This document shows positions 1-6,728 of a stretch of DNA of 29,736 nt, piece after piece (the first letter of the stretch is position 1; every line of letters begins with the position of its first letter). Below the pieces are notes generated by a model that saw nothing but the letters and a program-made list of their open reading frames with translations, was not told the origin of the DNA and ran no database searches. Position numbers and translations under genes: made by a program. The stretch lies in NCBI GenBank assembly GCA_052387905.1, contig JBQTIR010000026.1, positions 1-29,736 of the forward strand. Direction: 5' to 3'. This DNA is from JBQTII01 sp052387905 (GTDB lineage Bacteria; Actinomycetota; Actinomycetes; Sporichthyales; Sporichthyaceae).

Positions 1-2
1 GG

Positions 3-221
3 GCCGACGGCGGGGAGACTTCGCTGGCGAACACCGCGTTGGTCTGCGATTTCCACCACGACCAAATTCACCACCACGGCTGGCAGATCCGACTCGGATC
101 TGACGCTCACCCAGAACTGATCCCCCCGCCCTGGCTGGACCCGCTCCAACGACCCCAACGCAACGCACACTGGAAACTTCTCCACGAAGGCCTACACAAC
201 GAACCCGACCGCGGACCCTGA
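3..221 (+). CDS. DUF222/HNH endonuclease domain protein, C-terminal end (5' part outside window)
   Basis: The frame is open from the left edge to a TGA at 219-221. The visible 72 residues begin with DGGETSLANTALVCDFHHDQ and continue IHHHGWQI. This is the HNH-type tail seen at the C-terminus of the actinobacterial DUF222 (13E12-repeat-like) proteins, where 'dGGpTsl.N...lC..HH...H..GW' carries the metal-binding histidines. The N-terminal DUF222 part must lie upstream of the window. Family members are numerous in actinomycete genomes and are suspected nucleases of mobile or repeated origin; a precise role is not known. A TTG at 39 could be read as a start, but the conserved motif begins before it, so this is a truncated view of a longer gene rather than a small gene. 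Confidence 0.8.
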   Translation, partial: ADGGETSLANTALVCDFHHDQIHHHGWQIRLGSDAHPELIPPPWLDPLQRPQRNAHWKLLHEGLHNEPDRGP

Positions 222-259
222 GCGCCAGTTTCGACGCCGCCTGGACGGCCAGCGCCGCC

Positions 260-463
260 GTGATCGCCGCCTACGCGCCCGTGACACCAGACGAACGCCC
301 GCCCGCCGCCCCTGCTGCTCAGGAAGACACGCTGGACCGGGCCATCGCCCACAGCGGGGAACACGTCATCAAGTTCGCCGACGCCGCCCTGGCCTCCTAC
401 CAGCGCACCGGCGACGACGTTGCCCTTGCCGCCGTCGCCACTGCGATCGAACTTGACGCCTGA
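260..463 (+). CDS. small hypothetical protein
   Basis: A 67-residue ORF from GTG 260 to TGA 463, downstream of the HNH gene and convergent with the HEPN gene (18 bp between stops). I do not recognise a family. The protein has an Ala/Pro-rich start and a likely helical second half (EHVIKFADAALASYQRTGDD). The coding frame looks real back to about 221 (SASFDAAWTASAAV), but no ATG, GTG or TTG is present there; only a CTG at 218-220 overlaps the previous stop codon. The start is therefore uncertain, and the ORF could be the 3' remnant of a larger gene. No convincing ribosome binding site precedes 260. Confidence 0.4.
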   Translation: MIAAYAPVTPDERPPAAPAAQEDTLDRAIAHSGEHVIKFADAALASYQRTGDDVALAAVATAIELDA

Positions 464-481
464 GGTGAGACGTCCACCGTC

Positions 482-874
482 TCAGCTCGCGTGCACGCGT
501 ACCCGGGCGGCCTCGATCAGGGTGGTCGCCTGGCGGACGCAGGCCGCGGTGTCTTTGGCGGAGATGTCGCGGGATTCGTACGCAGCTTGCGTCTTGCGGT
601 TCAGGCTGCGGCTCAGCGCCGACGACAGCGCAGGGTCAACTTGCTCCAACAGTCGAACTGCGGCCGCGTGATTGGCGTCGCCGGAGCGTTCCCGGAGGGC
701 GATACAGCAGATGGCATCAGCGGCGGCGATCGCCGCATGGATCGCGTTGGTCGCGATCACATCCGCGTGTGACGCCCCATCAGCAGCGAGCAGAAACGCC
801 TCGGCATCAACCAACCGGGCGCGTGCGTCCACCGGAGTACAGGCCGAACTTCGCCCAGCCGCGCGGGGGCTCAC
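482..874 (-). CDS. HEPN-domain protein, probable toxin of an MNT-HEPN pair
   Basis: A 130-residue, almost all-helical protein. Residues 18-125 have the pattern of HEPN proteins that partner with minimal nucleotidyltransferases: LVDAEAFLLAAD, then AIHAAIAAADAICC, then LLEQVDP, then a Tyr-containing segment (RKTQAAYESRDIS) and a final helix. HEPN toxins of this type are RNases that cut mRNA or tRNA with an R-x4-6-H motif. Here the only match is R63-x5-H69 (RSGDANH), and the classical RX4HXY form is absent, so the active site is uncertain. The GTG start at 872-874 overlaps the stop of the upstream MNT gene as GTGA, implying translational coupling. The toxin role is inferred from the pairing. Confidence 0.72.
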   Translation of the reverse strand: MSPRAAGRSSACTPVDARARLVDAEAFLLAADGASHADVIATNAIHAAIAAADAICCIALRERSGDANHAAAVRLLEQVDPALSSALSRSLNRKTQAAYESRDISAKDTAACVRQATTLIEAARVRVHAS

Positions 875-1479
875 GCCGTTCGCCGGAGTAAGGACCGCGA
901 GGACCGCCAGAGCGCGATCCCCTCAACGGTCAACGCATCGATCAATGGATTGCGGTCCCGCACGAGCGCGTCGAACTGGGAGCGGGAGTACTCCAGGAGT
1001 GCTGGCAGGTTGCCCGTCCAAGCTCGGACGGAGGTGTGCAGCCCGTCAGTTTGTCGGAGCCAGACCGCCGAGTCAGTTCGCCCGGCACTGACCAACAGCA
1101 GGTCGATGTCGGAGGACCTGTCGCCGTCACCCCGGGCGGCCGAGCCGAAGAGCCAGGCGCCGGCGAGGTCTTCCCACTCACTCAACTCTGCCTGCAACGC
1201 GCTGATCAACCGGGCGCGAATCTGGACGAGGTCGATCAGCGGGCCCGCCGCCAGGTGTTGGCGATTGAGTGCCACCATCACCGCGGCGCCGGCTCGTTCG
1301 GCGTGGACCAGACCCGCTTCGGCCAACTCGTTGACCAACTCCAAGGCTGCCTGCGCAGACACCTCGGCGTGGCGCGCCAGAGCGCGAACAGTGACCGGCT
1401 TCTCCAACGCCACGAGCGTGCGCAGGGCGCGCCCGCGCGCGCCCGGCCACAGATCGGCAACAGGATGAGATAGGTCCAT
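871..1479 (-). CDS. MNT-type nucleotidyltransferase antitoxin with N-terminal winged-helix domain
   Basis: A 202-residue protein in two parts. Residues 1-75 look like a winged helix-turn-helix (TVRALARHAEVSAQAALELVNELAEAGLV, followed by a short wing). Residues 85-200 are a minimal nucleotidyltransferase with an exact GS-x10-DxD motif: G112-S113, ten residues, D124-I-D126. In the MntA/HepT systems this enzyme uses ATP to AMPylate a Tyr of the HEPN partner and so neutralises it. The gene is translationally coupled to the HEPN gene. The start ATG at 1477-1479 lies inside a perfect palindrome (1476-1503) and 6 nt after a TATTAT -10 candidate on the minus strand, so transcription is probably leaderless and the fused winged helix is the obvious autorepressor. 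The function follows from the motif; regulation is inferred. Confidence 0.8.
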   Translation of the reverse strand: MDLSHPVADLWPGARGRALRTLVALEKPVTVRALARHAEVSAQAALELVNELAEAGLVHAERAGAAVMVALNRQHLAAGPLIDLVQIRARLISALQAELSEWEDLAGAWLFGSAARGDGDRSSDIDLLLVSAGRTDSAVWLRQTDGLHTSVRAWTGNLPALLEYSRSQFDALVRDRNPLIDALTVEGIALWRSSRSLLRRTA

Positions 1480-1503
1480 GCGTCAATAATAATTGACGCA
1501 TGG
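1476..1503. promoter_or_regulatory. perfect palindrome over the promoter and start codon of the MNT-HEPN operon
   Basis: Two 12-bp arms, CCATGCGTCAAT (1476-1487) and ATTGACGCATGG (1492-1503), are exact reverse complements around a 4-bp AATA spacer. On the minus strand the AT-rich centre gives a -10-like TATTAT (complement of 1486-1491), then TGACGC, then the ATG of the MNT gene (1477-1479). This is the spacing expected for a leaderless actinobacterial transcript starting at the A of ATG. A dimeric repressor bound here would block RNA polymerase directly; the winged-helix N-terminus of the MNT protein is the likely binder. Confidence 0.7.
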
Positions 1504-1551
1504 CTGGATTGCTAGACAACTGGCGCCTGCCCTGCGCTGCTACCCGCGCGA

Positions 1552-3285
1552 TCAGCCCGGTGGCGGCGCGTCGATGCCGGCTTCCTTGCGCTGGGCGGGG
1601 GTGATCGGGGACGGGGCGCCGGTGAGGGGGTCCCCGCCTGAGGCGGTCTTGGGAAACGCGATGACGTCGCGGATCGTCTCCGCGCCCGCCAGCATCGCGC
1701 AGACGCGGTCCAGGCCGAGGGCGATGCCGCCGTGCGGGGGCGGGCCGTAGGCGAAGGCCTCCAGCAGGAAGCCGAACTGGTCGGCGGCCTGCTCTGCGGA
1801 GAGGCCGATGCGTTCGAAGACCCGAGCCTGCAGGTCGCTGCGGTGGATACGGATCGAGCCACCGCCGATCTCCGAGCCGTTGACGACGATGTCGTAGGCG
1901 TCAGAAAGCGCATGCTCGGGGTCGGTGTCGAAGGTGTCGACGAACTCCGGCGTCGGAGAGGTGAAGGGGTGGTGCACGGCGGTCCAGCCACCATGAGAGT
2001 TGCGCTCGAACATGGGCGCATCGACGATCCAGACGAACTCCCAGCGGGAAGGATCGATCAGCTCGCACCGCTTGCCGATCTCCAGCCGCGCCGCTCCGAG
2101 CAGCGCCAGGGTCGCGCCGCGCTCGCCGGCGCCTAGGAAGATGCAGTCCCCCGGGCTCGCGCCGACCGCGGCGAGCAAACCCTCGCGTTCGGCCTCGGAC
2201 AGGTTCTTCGCGACCCCACCGAGGGTGCCGTCCGCAGCCACCGTCACATAGGCCAGGCCCTTGGCGCCGCGCGCCTTCGCCCAGTCCTGCCAGGCGTCCA
2301 GTTCGCGGCGGGTCTGGGCCGCTCCGCCCGGCATGACGACCGCCCCGACGTGGGCCGCATGGAAGACCCGGAATTCGGTGGCGGCGAAATACTCCGTCAG
2401 GTCCACGAGCTCCTGGCCGAAGCGAAGGTCCGGCTTGTCGGACCCGTAACGTGCCTCGGCCTCGTGCCAGCTCATGTGCGGGATGGGCATGGGGATCTCG
2501 TAGCCGACGGTCTCGCGCCAGAGGGCGCTCACCACCTGCTCGGCGACGGCGAGGATGTCCGCGCGGGTGCAGAACGACATTTCCACATCGAGCTGGGTGA
2601 ACTCCGGCTGCCGATCGGCGCGGAAGTCCTCGTCCCGGAAGCAGCGCGCGATCTGGTAGTAGCGCTCCAGCCCGGCGACCATCAGCAACTGTTTGAACAG
2701 CTGGGGGGACTGCGGCAGGGCGTACCAGGTACCGGGCTGCAGGCGCACCGGCACGAGGAAGTCGCGCGCACCCTCGGGAGTGGAGCGCGTCAGGTACGGG
2801 GTCTCGATGTCGAGGAAACCGGCATCGTCCATGACGCGCCGGATCACCGAGGTCGCTTTGGCGCGCAGCCGGATGTTCGCGGCCATCCCGGCGCGGCGCA
2901 GGTCGAGGTAGCGGTATTTGAGGCGGGCTTCTTCGCTGACCGTGCCGACGCCGTGGTCGTCGATCGGGAACGGCAGCGGCGCGGCCGCCGACAGCACGAG
3001 GACCTCGTCGGCGATCACCTCGATCTCCCCGGTCGCCAGGTTCGGGTTCGCGTTGCCGGCCGGGCGTGCGCTGACGGTGCCGGTGACCTGCAGGCAGTAC
3101 TCGGCCCGCAGTTCGTGGGCCACCGCCTCGTCGCGCACGACGACCTGGACCAGCCCGGAGGCGTCCCGCAGGTCGAGGAAGGCGACCCCGCCGTGGTCGC
3201 GCCGGTGCGCCACCCAGCCGGCCAGGGTGAGGGTCGTTCCCGCGTCGCCCGCGCGCAGCGAGCCCGCGGTGTGGGTGCGCATCAT
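1552..3285 (-). CDS. aspS: aspartyl-tRNA synthetase
   Basis: A class II aminoacyl-tRNA synthetase that charges tRNA with aspartate in the cytoplasm. The 577 residues show an N-terminal OB-fold anticodon-binding domain (LTLAGWVAHRRDHGGVAFLDLRD), then the catalytic core with the flipping-loop region DIETPYLTRSTPEGARDFLVP, motif 2 (YYQIARCFRDEDFRADRQPEFTQLD, Arg binding ATP), the bacterial GAD insertion in the middle, and motif 3 near the end (GIALGLDRVCAMLAG, ATP-binding Arg) followed by IRDVIAFPKT. The length fits the bacterial type (about 580-600). The start is the ATG at 3283-3285, next to a second ATG; AAAGAG lies about 9 nt upstream. The open frame runs on to 3540 but overlaps the upstream hydrolase gene. 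It lies 37 bp behind the hydrolase gene, probably co-transcribed. Whether it is discriminating (Asp only) or also makes Asp-tRNA(Asn) was not determined. Confidence 0.96.
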   Translation of the reverse strand: MMRTHTAGSLRAGDAGTTLTLAGWVAHRRDHGGVAFLDLRDASGLVQVVVRDEAVAHELRAEYCLQVTGTVSARPAGNANPNLATGEIEVIADEVLVLSAAAPLPFPIDDHGVGTVSEEARLKYRYLDLRRAGMAANIRLRAKATSVIRRVMDDAGFLDIETPYLTRSTPEGARDFLVPVRLQPGTWYALPQSPQLFKQLLMVAGLERYYQIARCFRDEDFRADRQPEFTQLDVEMSFCTRADILAVAEQVVSALWRETVGYEIPMPIPHMSWHEAEARYGSDKPDLRFGQELVDLTEYFAATEFRVFHAAHVGAVVMPGGAAQTRRELDAWQDWAKARGAKGLAYVTVAADGTLGGVAKNLSEAEREGLLAAVGASPGDCIFLGAGERGATLALLGAARLEIGKRCELIDPSRWEFVWIVDAPMFERNSHGGWTAVHHPFTSPTPEFVDTFDTDPEHALSDAYDIVVNGSEIGGGSIRIHRSDLQARVFERIGLSAEQAADQFGFLLEAFAYGPPPHGGIALGLDRVCAMLAGAETIRDVIAFPKTASGGDPLTGAPSPITPAQRKEAGIDAPPPG

Positions 3286-3322
3286 GAGCTGATTCTCTTT
3301 CGTCCGTGAAACATGCCCGGCC

Positions 3323-4021
3323 TCACAGGCCGCGGTGCGGCGCGGCCAACGGCGCGGCCTCGGCCAGCCAGGGGTTGCTGGCGCGTTCGGACCCAATGGT
3401 GGTCGCGCCGCCGTGGCCCGGCAGCACGATCGTGGCGTCGGCCAGCGGCAGGACCTTGGTCGCGAGGCTGGTGAGCATCTGTGCGTAATCCCCGCCAGGC
3501 AGGTCGGTACGCCCGATGGAGCCCTGGAACAGGACATCACCGGAGATCAGGACCGGCTCGCCGACATCGGCGTCGGCCGGCAGCCGGAACATCACCGAGC
3601 CCGGGGTGTGCCCAGGGGCGTGGTCGACGACGAACTCCAGCCCGGCGAGCGGGACGCTGACGCCGTCAGCGAGCAAGCGGATGTCTGCCGGCTCGGTCCA
3701 CTCCAGCCTGCCCCCGAACATCGCCGTGGTGAGTTGCCCCATCCCGCGGCCCGGATCCGCCAGCAGCGCCCGGTCCCCCGGGTGGATCCACGCCGGGATC
3801 CCGCGTGCCCCACAGACCGGCGTCACCGAGAAGGTGTGGTCGATGTGACCGTGAGTGAGCAGCACCGCAACGGGCTGCAGGGAGTGCTCGCGCAACAAGG
3901 CGTCCAGTTCATCGACCACGTCGATACCCGGGTCCACCACGACGCATTCCTGCCCGGGGGCGGTCGCGACCACGTAGCAGTTGGTGCCGAAGGCGGCAGC
4001 CGGAAATCCGGCGATGAACAC
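3323..4021 (-). CDS. metallo-beta-lactamase-fold hydrolase (glyoxalase II-like)
   Basis: A 232-residue MBL-fold enzyme. It has the metal ligand motif THGHIDH (HxHxDH), a later His in DHAPGHTPGS, the Asp in LISGDVLF and the final His in VLPGHGGATTIG. Overall order and length match the protein annotated as hydroxyacylglutathione hydrolase/glyoxalase II next to ppi and rel in mycobacteria. Substrate is unproven, since actinomycetes use mycothiol rather than glutathione; a thioester hydrolase role is an inference from the family. The GTG at 4019-4021 is chosen because family members begin with the strand 'hFIAGFPA...NCYVV' right at the N-terminus, and GGGAGG precedes it. An in-frame ATG at 4102 would add 27 unlike residues. 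It is divergent from ppi and probably heads the transcript with aspS. Confidence 0.88.
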   Translation of the reverse strand: MFIAGFPAAAFGTNCYVVATAPGQECVVVDPGIDVVDELDALLREHSLQPVAVLLTHGHIDHTFSVTPVCGARGIPAWIHPGDRALLADPGRGMGQLTTAMFGGRLEWTEPADIRLLADGVSVPLAGLEFVVDHAPGHTPGSVMFRLPADADVGEPVLISGDVLFQGSIGRTDLPGGDYAQMLTSLATKVLPLADATIVLPGHGGATTIGSERASNPWLAEAAPLAAPHRGL

Positions 4022-4261
4022 GCGTCCTCCCAGCCTCTGTGTCCCGCGCACCCACCGTGCTCGCAGCCCCGCGGTCACTCCTGTGCGCGACCCATGCGGC
4101 ACCCACCGAGACTATCCGGTCGGCCCCGGCCGGACTCACCGCGGCGGGAGCGGCACCTACCCATCGTGATCCCTAGACTGAGCGGCGCTGCGCGGTGGCC
4201 ATCCTGATCGGGACGGTCGTGCCGTGCGCTGACGTGTAGGGCAAGGACGAAAGGTAGCCAG

Positions 4262-5119
4262 GTGGCCGGGAGCGGGAAGCAGACCAGCGCGGAGCGCCGC
4301 AAGGAGCGCGCGGCGGCTGAGCGTCAAGCAGCGCTGCGGGCGCGCCGGGAGCGCCGGACCAAGATCATCACCGGTGGTGTCATCGGCCTGCTGGTCGTCG
4401 GCCTGGTGGCCGGTGGTGTCGTCGGCGCGATCTCGCTCTTCGACGACGACACCGAAAGCGTGACCTCCCTGGGCGACTCGACCCCCACCCCGGATCCATC
4501 GGCGAGCCCGGGCTCGACGGCGACCCCGACCCCGCCACCGGCCGGAAAGGTCGCCTGCACGTACCTGCCCGACCCGCGCGGGTCCAGCGGGGTCGACGCC
4601 GGCACCCCCCCGGGCTTCGCCGACACCAAGACCGCGCAATTCGTGACGATGGAGATCAACAAGAAGCCGGTCGTCGTCGAACTCGACCCGGCCGCCGCCC
4701 CGTGCGCAGTGAACTCGTTCGTGCACCTGGTCGAGGAGAAATACTTCGACGACACCCCCTGTCACCGCGAGCTCAACGCCCCGGGCAATTACGTGCTCCA
4801 GTGCGGAGACCCCACGGGCACCGGATCCGGCGGGCCCGGGTACTTCTTCAGCGATGAGAACCTCGAGAATGCGACCTACGAGAAGGGCATCATCGCGATG
4901 GCCAACTCCGGTCCGAACACCAATGGCAGCCAGTTCTTCATGATGTTCGACGACTCGGAGTTCCCCCCGGCCTATGTGCCGTTCGGCAAGATCATTTCCG
5001 GGATCGAGGTGCTGACGAAGATCGGCGAGGCCGGCGTGACGGGACCGTCGAACGACACGCCCAAGGAAGAGGTCACCATCTCCAAGATGACCGTCAGCGA
5101 CAGCAAGCCGGAGGCCTGA
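4262..5119 (+). CDS. membrane-anchored cyclophilin-type peptidyl-prolyl cis-trans isomerase
   Basis: A 285-residue protein. Residues 1-34 are charged and Arg-rich, residues 35-59 form one transmembrane helix (KIITGGVIGLLVVGLVAGG), residues 63-95 are a Pro/Thr/Ser linker, and residues about 122-280 are a cyclophilin domain. The cyclophilin shows CHREL (the catalytic Arg), NYVLQCGDPTGTGSGGPGY, MANSGPNTNGSQFFMMF and the closing VPFGKIISGIEVL. It would catalyse prolyl isomerisation outside the membrane in protein folding. Four Cys (99, 148, 167, 181) in the exported part could form disulfides. GTG at 4262 has AAAGG 7 nt upstream. Its position between the MBL hydrolase and rel matches PpiB of mycobacteria (Rv2582 by memory). 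The DUF349 gene follows 5 bp after its stop, so the two are likely one transcript. Confidence 0.92.
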   Translation: MAGSGKQTSAERRKERAAAERQAALRARRERRTKIITGGVIGLLVVGLVAGGVVGAISLFDDDTESVTSLGDSTPTPDPSASPGSTATPTPPPAGKVACTYLPDPRGSSGVDAGTPPGFADTKTAQFVTMEINKKPVVVELDPAAAPCAVNSFVHLVEEKYFDDTPCHRELNAPGNYVLQCGDPTGTGSGGPGYFFSDENLENATYEKGIIAMANSGPNTNGSQFFMMFDDSEFPPAYVPFGKIISGIEVLTKIGEAGVTGPSNDTPKEEVTISKMTVSDSKPEA

Positions 5120-5124
5120 GCACC

Positions 5125-6657
5125 GTGGACACCGTTCCGTCGGAGCACACGACGGCAGCAACTGACGAGGTCGGGGCCCCGGACGTGACGCCGCCGACCG
5201 TCGACGGCGCGCCCGTGGAGACCGCTACCGACGCTGCCCAACCGGCCGAGGTTTCCGCCCTCGACACCCCGGCTTCCACCGCGCCGCTGCCCGCACCGCC
5301 AGATTCAGCGCCGCCCGTTCCAGCACCGCCCGTTGCAGCACCGCCAGTTCCGGCGCCGCCAGTTCCGGCGCCGCCAGTTCCGGCACCGCCCGTCCCCACC
5401 CCGCCCGCCCCCACGGCACCTGCGGGCGGTCGGCCCACCGATCCCGCCGGCTACGTCGACGCCGACGGCACCGTCTACGTCCACACCGCTGACGGGCCCC
5501 GGGCGATCGGGTCCTGGCAGGCCGGGTCGTCCGTGGACGCCCTGGAGTTCTACCGTCGCCGCTTCGACGGTCTCGTCATCGAGGTGGACATCCTCACCAA
5601 GCGCATCACCGAGACCGACGTCCCGCTGAAGGAAGCCAACGCGGCCATCGAGCGGCTGCGCGCCAGCATCGTCGAGGCGACCGTGATCGGGGACCTGGAC
5701 GGCCTCACCGCCCGAGTCGACGCACTGACCGAACTGGCACGAACCCGCTCCGACGCTGCTCGGGCGGCCAAGGCTGCGGCCACAGCAGCCGCCAAGGTGA
5801 CCAAGGAGCGCATCGTCGCCGACGCCGAGGCGATCGCGGGCGCCACGGAGTGGAAGATCGGCGGGGACCGGCTGCGCGTCCTGCTCGAGGAGTGGAAGGC
5901 CGTCCCGCGTCTGGACCGCAAGTCCGACGACGAGCTCTGGACCCGTTTCTCCGCGGCCCGCTCGACCTACGGCAAGCGCCGCAAGGCTCACTACGCCGAA
6001 CTCACCTCCACGCGGGACAGCGCCCGCTCGGCCAAGGAGGCATTGGTCGCCAAGGCCGAATCGCTGGCGAACTCGACCGACTGGGGCAGCACTGCCGCCA
6101 CCTATCGCGACCTGATGACGCAGTGGAAGGGTGCGGGGCGCGCCCGCAAGGAGACCGACGAAGAGCTCTGGACCCGCTTCCGCGCGGCTCAGGACAGCTT
6201 CTTCGCCGCCCGGACCGCAGCCCTGTCCGCGCGCGACTCCGAGCACTCGAGCAACCTCGCCGCCAAGGAGGAGCTGCTGGGCCAGGCCGAGCGCCTGCTC
6301 CCGGTCACCGATGCCCGCTCCGCCCGCAACGCCCTACGGAGCCTGCAGCAGAAGTGGGACGGGATCGGGCACGTTCCGCGTGACGCCAAGCCCAAGCTCG
6401 ACCGCCGCCTCGCCGTCGTGGAGGCCGCCATCGCCGAGGCGGAGGAGGTCACCCGCAAGCGCAGCAACCCGGCAGCGAAGGCCCGCGCCCAGGAGACCGT
6501 CGACGCGTTGCTGGCCGCGATCGCCGGCTACGAAGCCAAGGCGGCGAAGGCCCAGACCGCCGGCAACGCGAAGGCCGCCGCAGACGCCACCGCCTCCGCG
6601 CAAGCCCGCCGGGAATGGCTGGTCGAGGCCGAGCGCCTGCTGGCGGAGTTCGCCTAG
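5125..6657 (+). CDS. DUF349 coiled-coil protein with proline-rich repeat tract
   Basis: A 510-residue protein. Residues 1-105 are disordered and Ala/Pro-rich, with six tandem APPVP-like pentapeptides at 62-91. Residues about 110-135 hold a short beta-rich segment (YVDADGTVYVHTADGPRAIGSW). Residues 140-510 are helical and carry several DUF349 repeats, visible as LEEWKAVPRLDRKSDDELWTRF, MTQWKGAGRARKETDEELWTRF and LQQKWDGIGHVPRDAKPKL. The Trp-Lys and 'D.ELW.RF' pattern is the family hallmark. DUF349 proteins are of unsettled function; they form long coiled coils, and some have been linked to transcription or genome stability. The GTG start at 5125 has GGAGG about 10 nt upstream, overlapping the end of the cyclophilin gene. 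No signal peptide is visible. Confidence 0.88.
   Translation: MDTVPSEHTTAATDEVGAPDVTPPTVDGAPVETATDAAQPAEVSALDTPASTAPLPAPPDSAPPVPAPPVAAPPVPAPPVPAPPVPAPPVPTPPAPTAPAGGRPTDPAGYVDADGTVYVHTADGPRAIGSWQAGSSVDALEFYRRRFDGLVIEVDILTKRITETDVPLKEANAAIERLRASIVEATVIGDLDGLTARVDALTELARTRSDAARAAKAAATAAAKVTKERIVADAEAIAGATEWKIGGDRLRVLLEEWKAVPRLDRKSDDELWTRFSAARSTYGKRRKAHYAELTSTRDSARSAKEALVAKAESLANSTDWGSTAATYRDLMTQWKGAGRARKETDEELWTRFRAAQDSFFAARTAALSARDSEHSSNLAAKEELLGQAERLLPVTDARSARNALRSLQQKWDGIGHVPRDAKPKLDRRLAVVEAAIAEAEEVTRKRSNPAAKARAQETVDALLAAIAGYEAKAAKAQTAGNAKAAADATASAQARREWLVEAERLLAEFA
5308..5397 (+). repeat. 15-bp tandem repeat encoding APPVP pentapeptides
   Basis: Six consecutive 15-bp units (pattern GCN CCG CCN GTT CCN) run in frame in the DUF349 gene, giving APPVP, APPVA, APPVP x4, with a diverged seventh unit TPPAP at 5398-5412. 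Two neighbouring units (5353-5367 and 5368-5382) are identical at DNA level, so copy number could change by slippage without shifting the frame. Confidence 0.85.
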
Positions 6658-6687
6658 ACCCAACTTCTGAGGATGCCCCGGGCTTCT

Positions 6688-6706
6688 CGGGCCACAGATT
6701 GGCCCG
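6688..6706. terminator. hairpin between convergent DUF349 and rel genes
   Basis: CGGGCC (6688-6693) and GGCCCG (6701-6706) pair around a 7-nt loop ACAGATT; the stem can be extended by a T-G wobble and another C-G pair. It lies in the 71-bp gap between the convergent stops. No T-run follows, which is common for actinobacterial hairpin terminators; it could serve both strands. Confidence 0.5.
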
Positions 6707-6728
6707 GGACCCACGCAGAAGATGCCCC

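Noticed and set aside
3286..3540. N-terminal extension of aspS to 3540
   Set aside because: It overlaps the upstream hydrolase gene and has no synthetase-like sequence; the ATG at 3285 has a ribosome binding site and fits the family start.
4174..4179. TAGACT as -10 of the cyclophilin gene
   Set aside because: Match is possible, but no -35 and several equally good TANNNT hexamers exist in this gap; not enough support.
5308..5412. Repeat tract considered as CRISPR or a minisatellite outside genes
   Set aside because: Units are 15 bp with no spacers and encode in-frame pentapeptides in a real gene.
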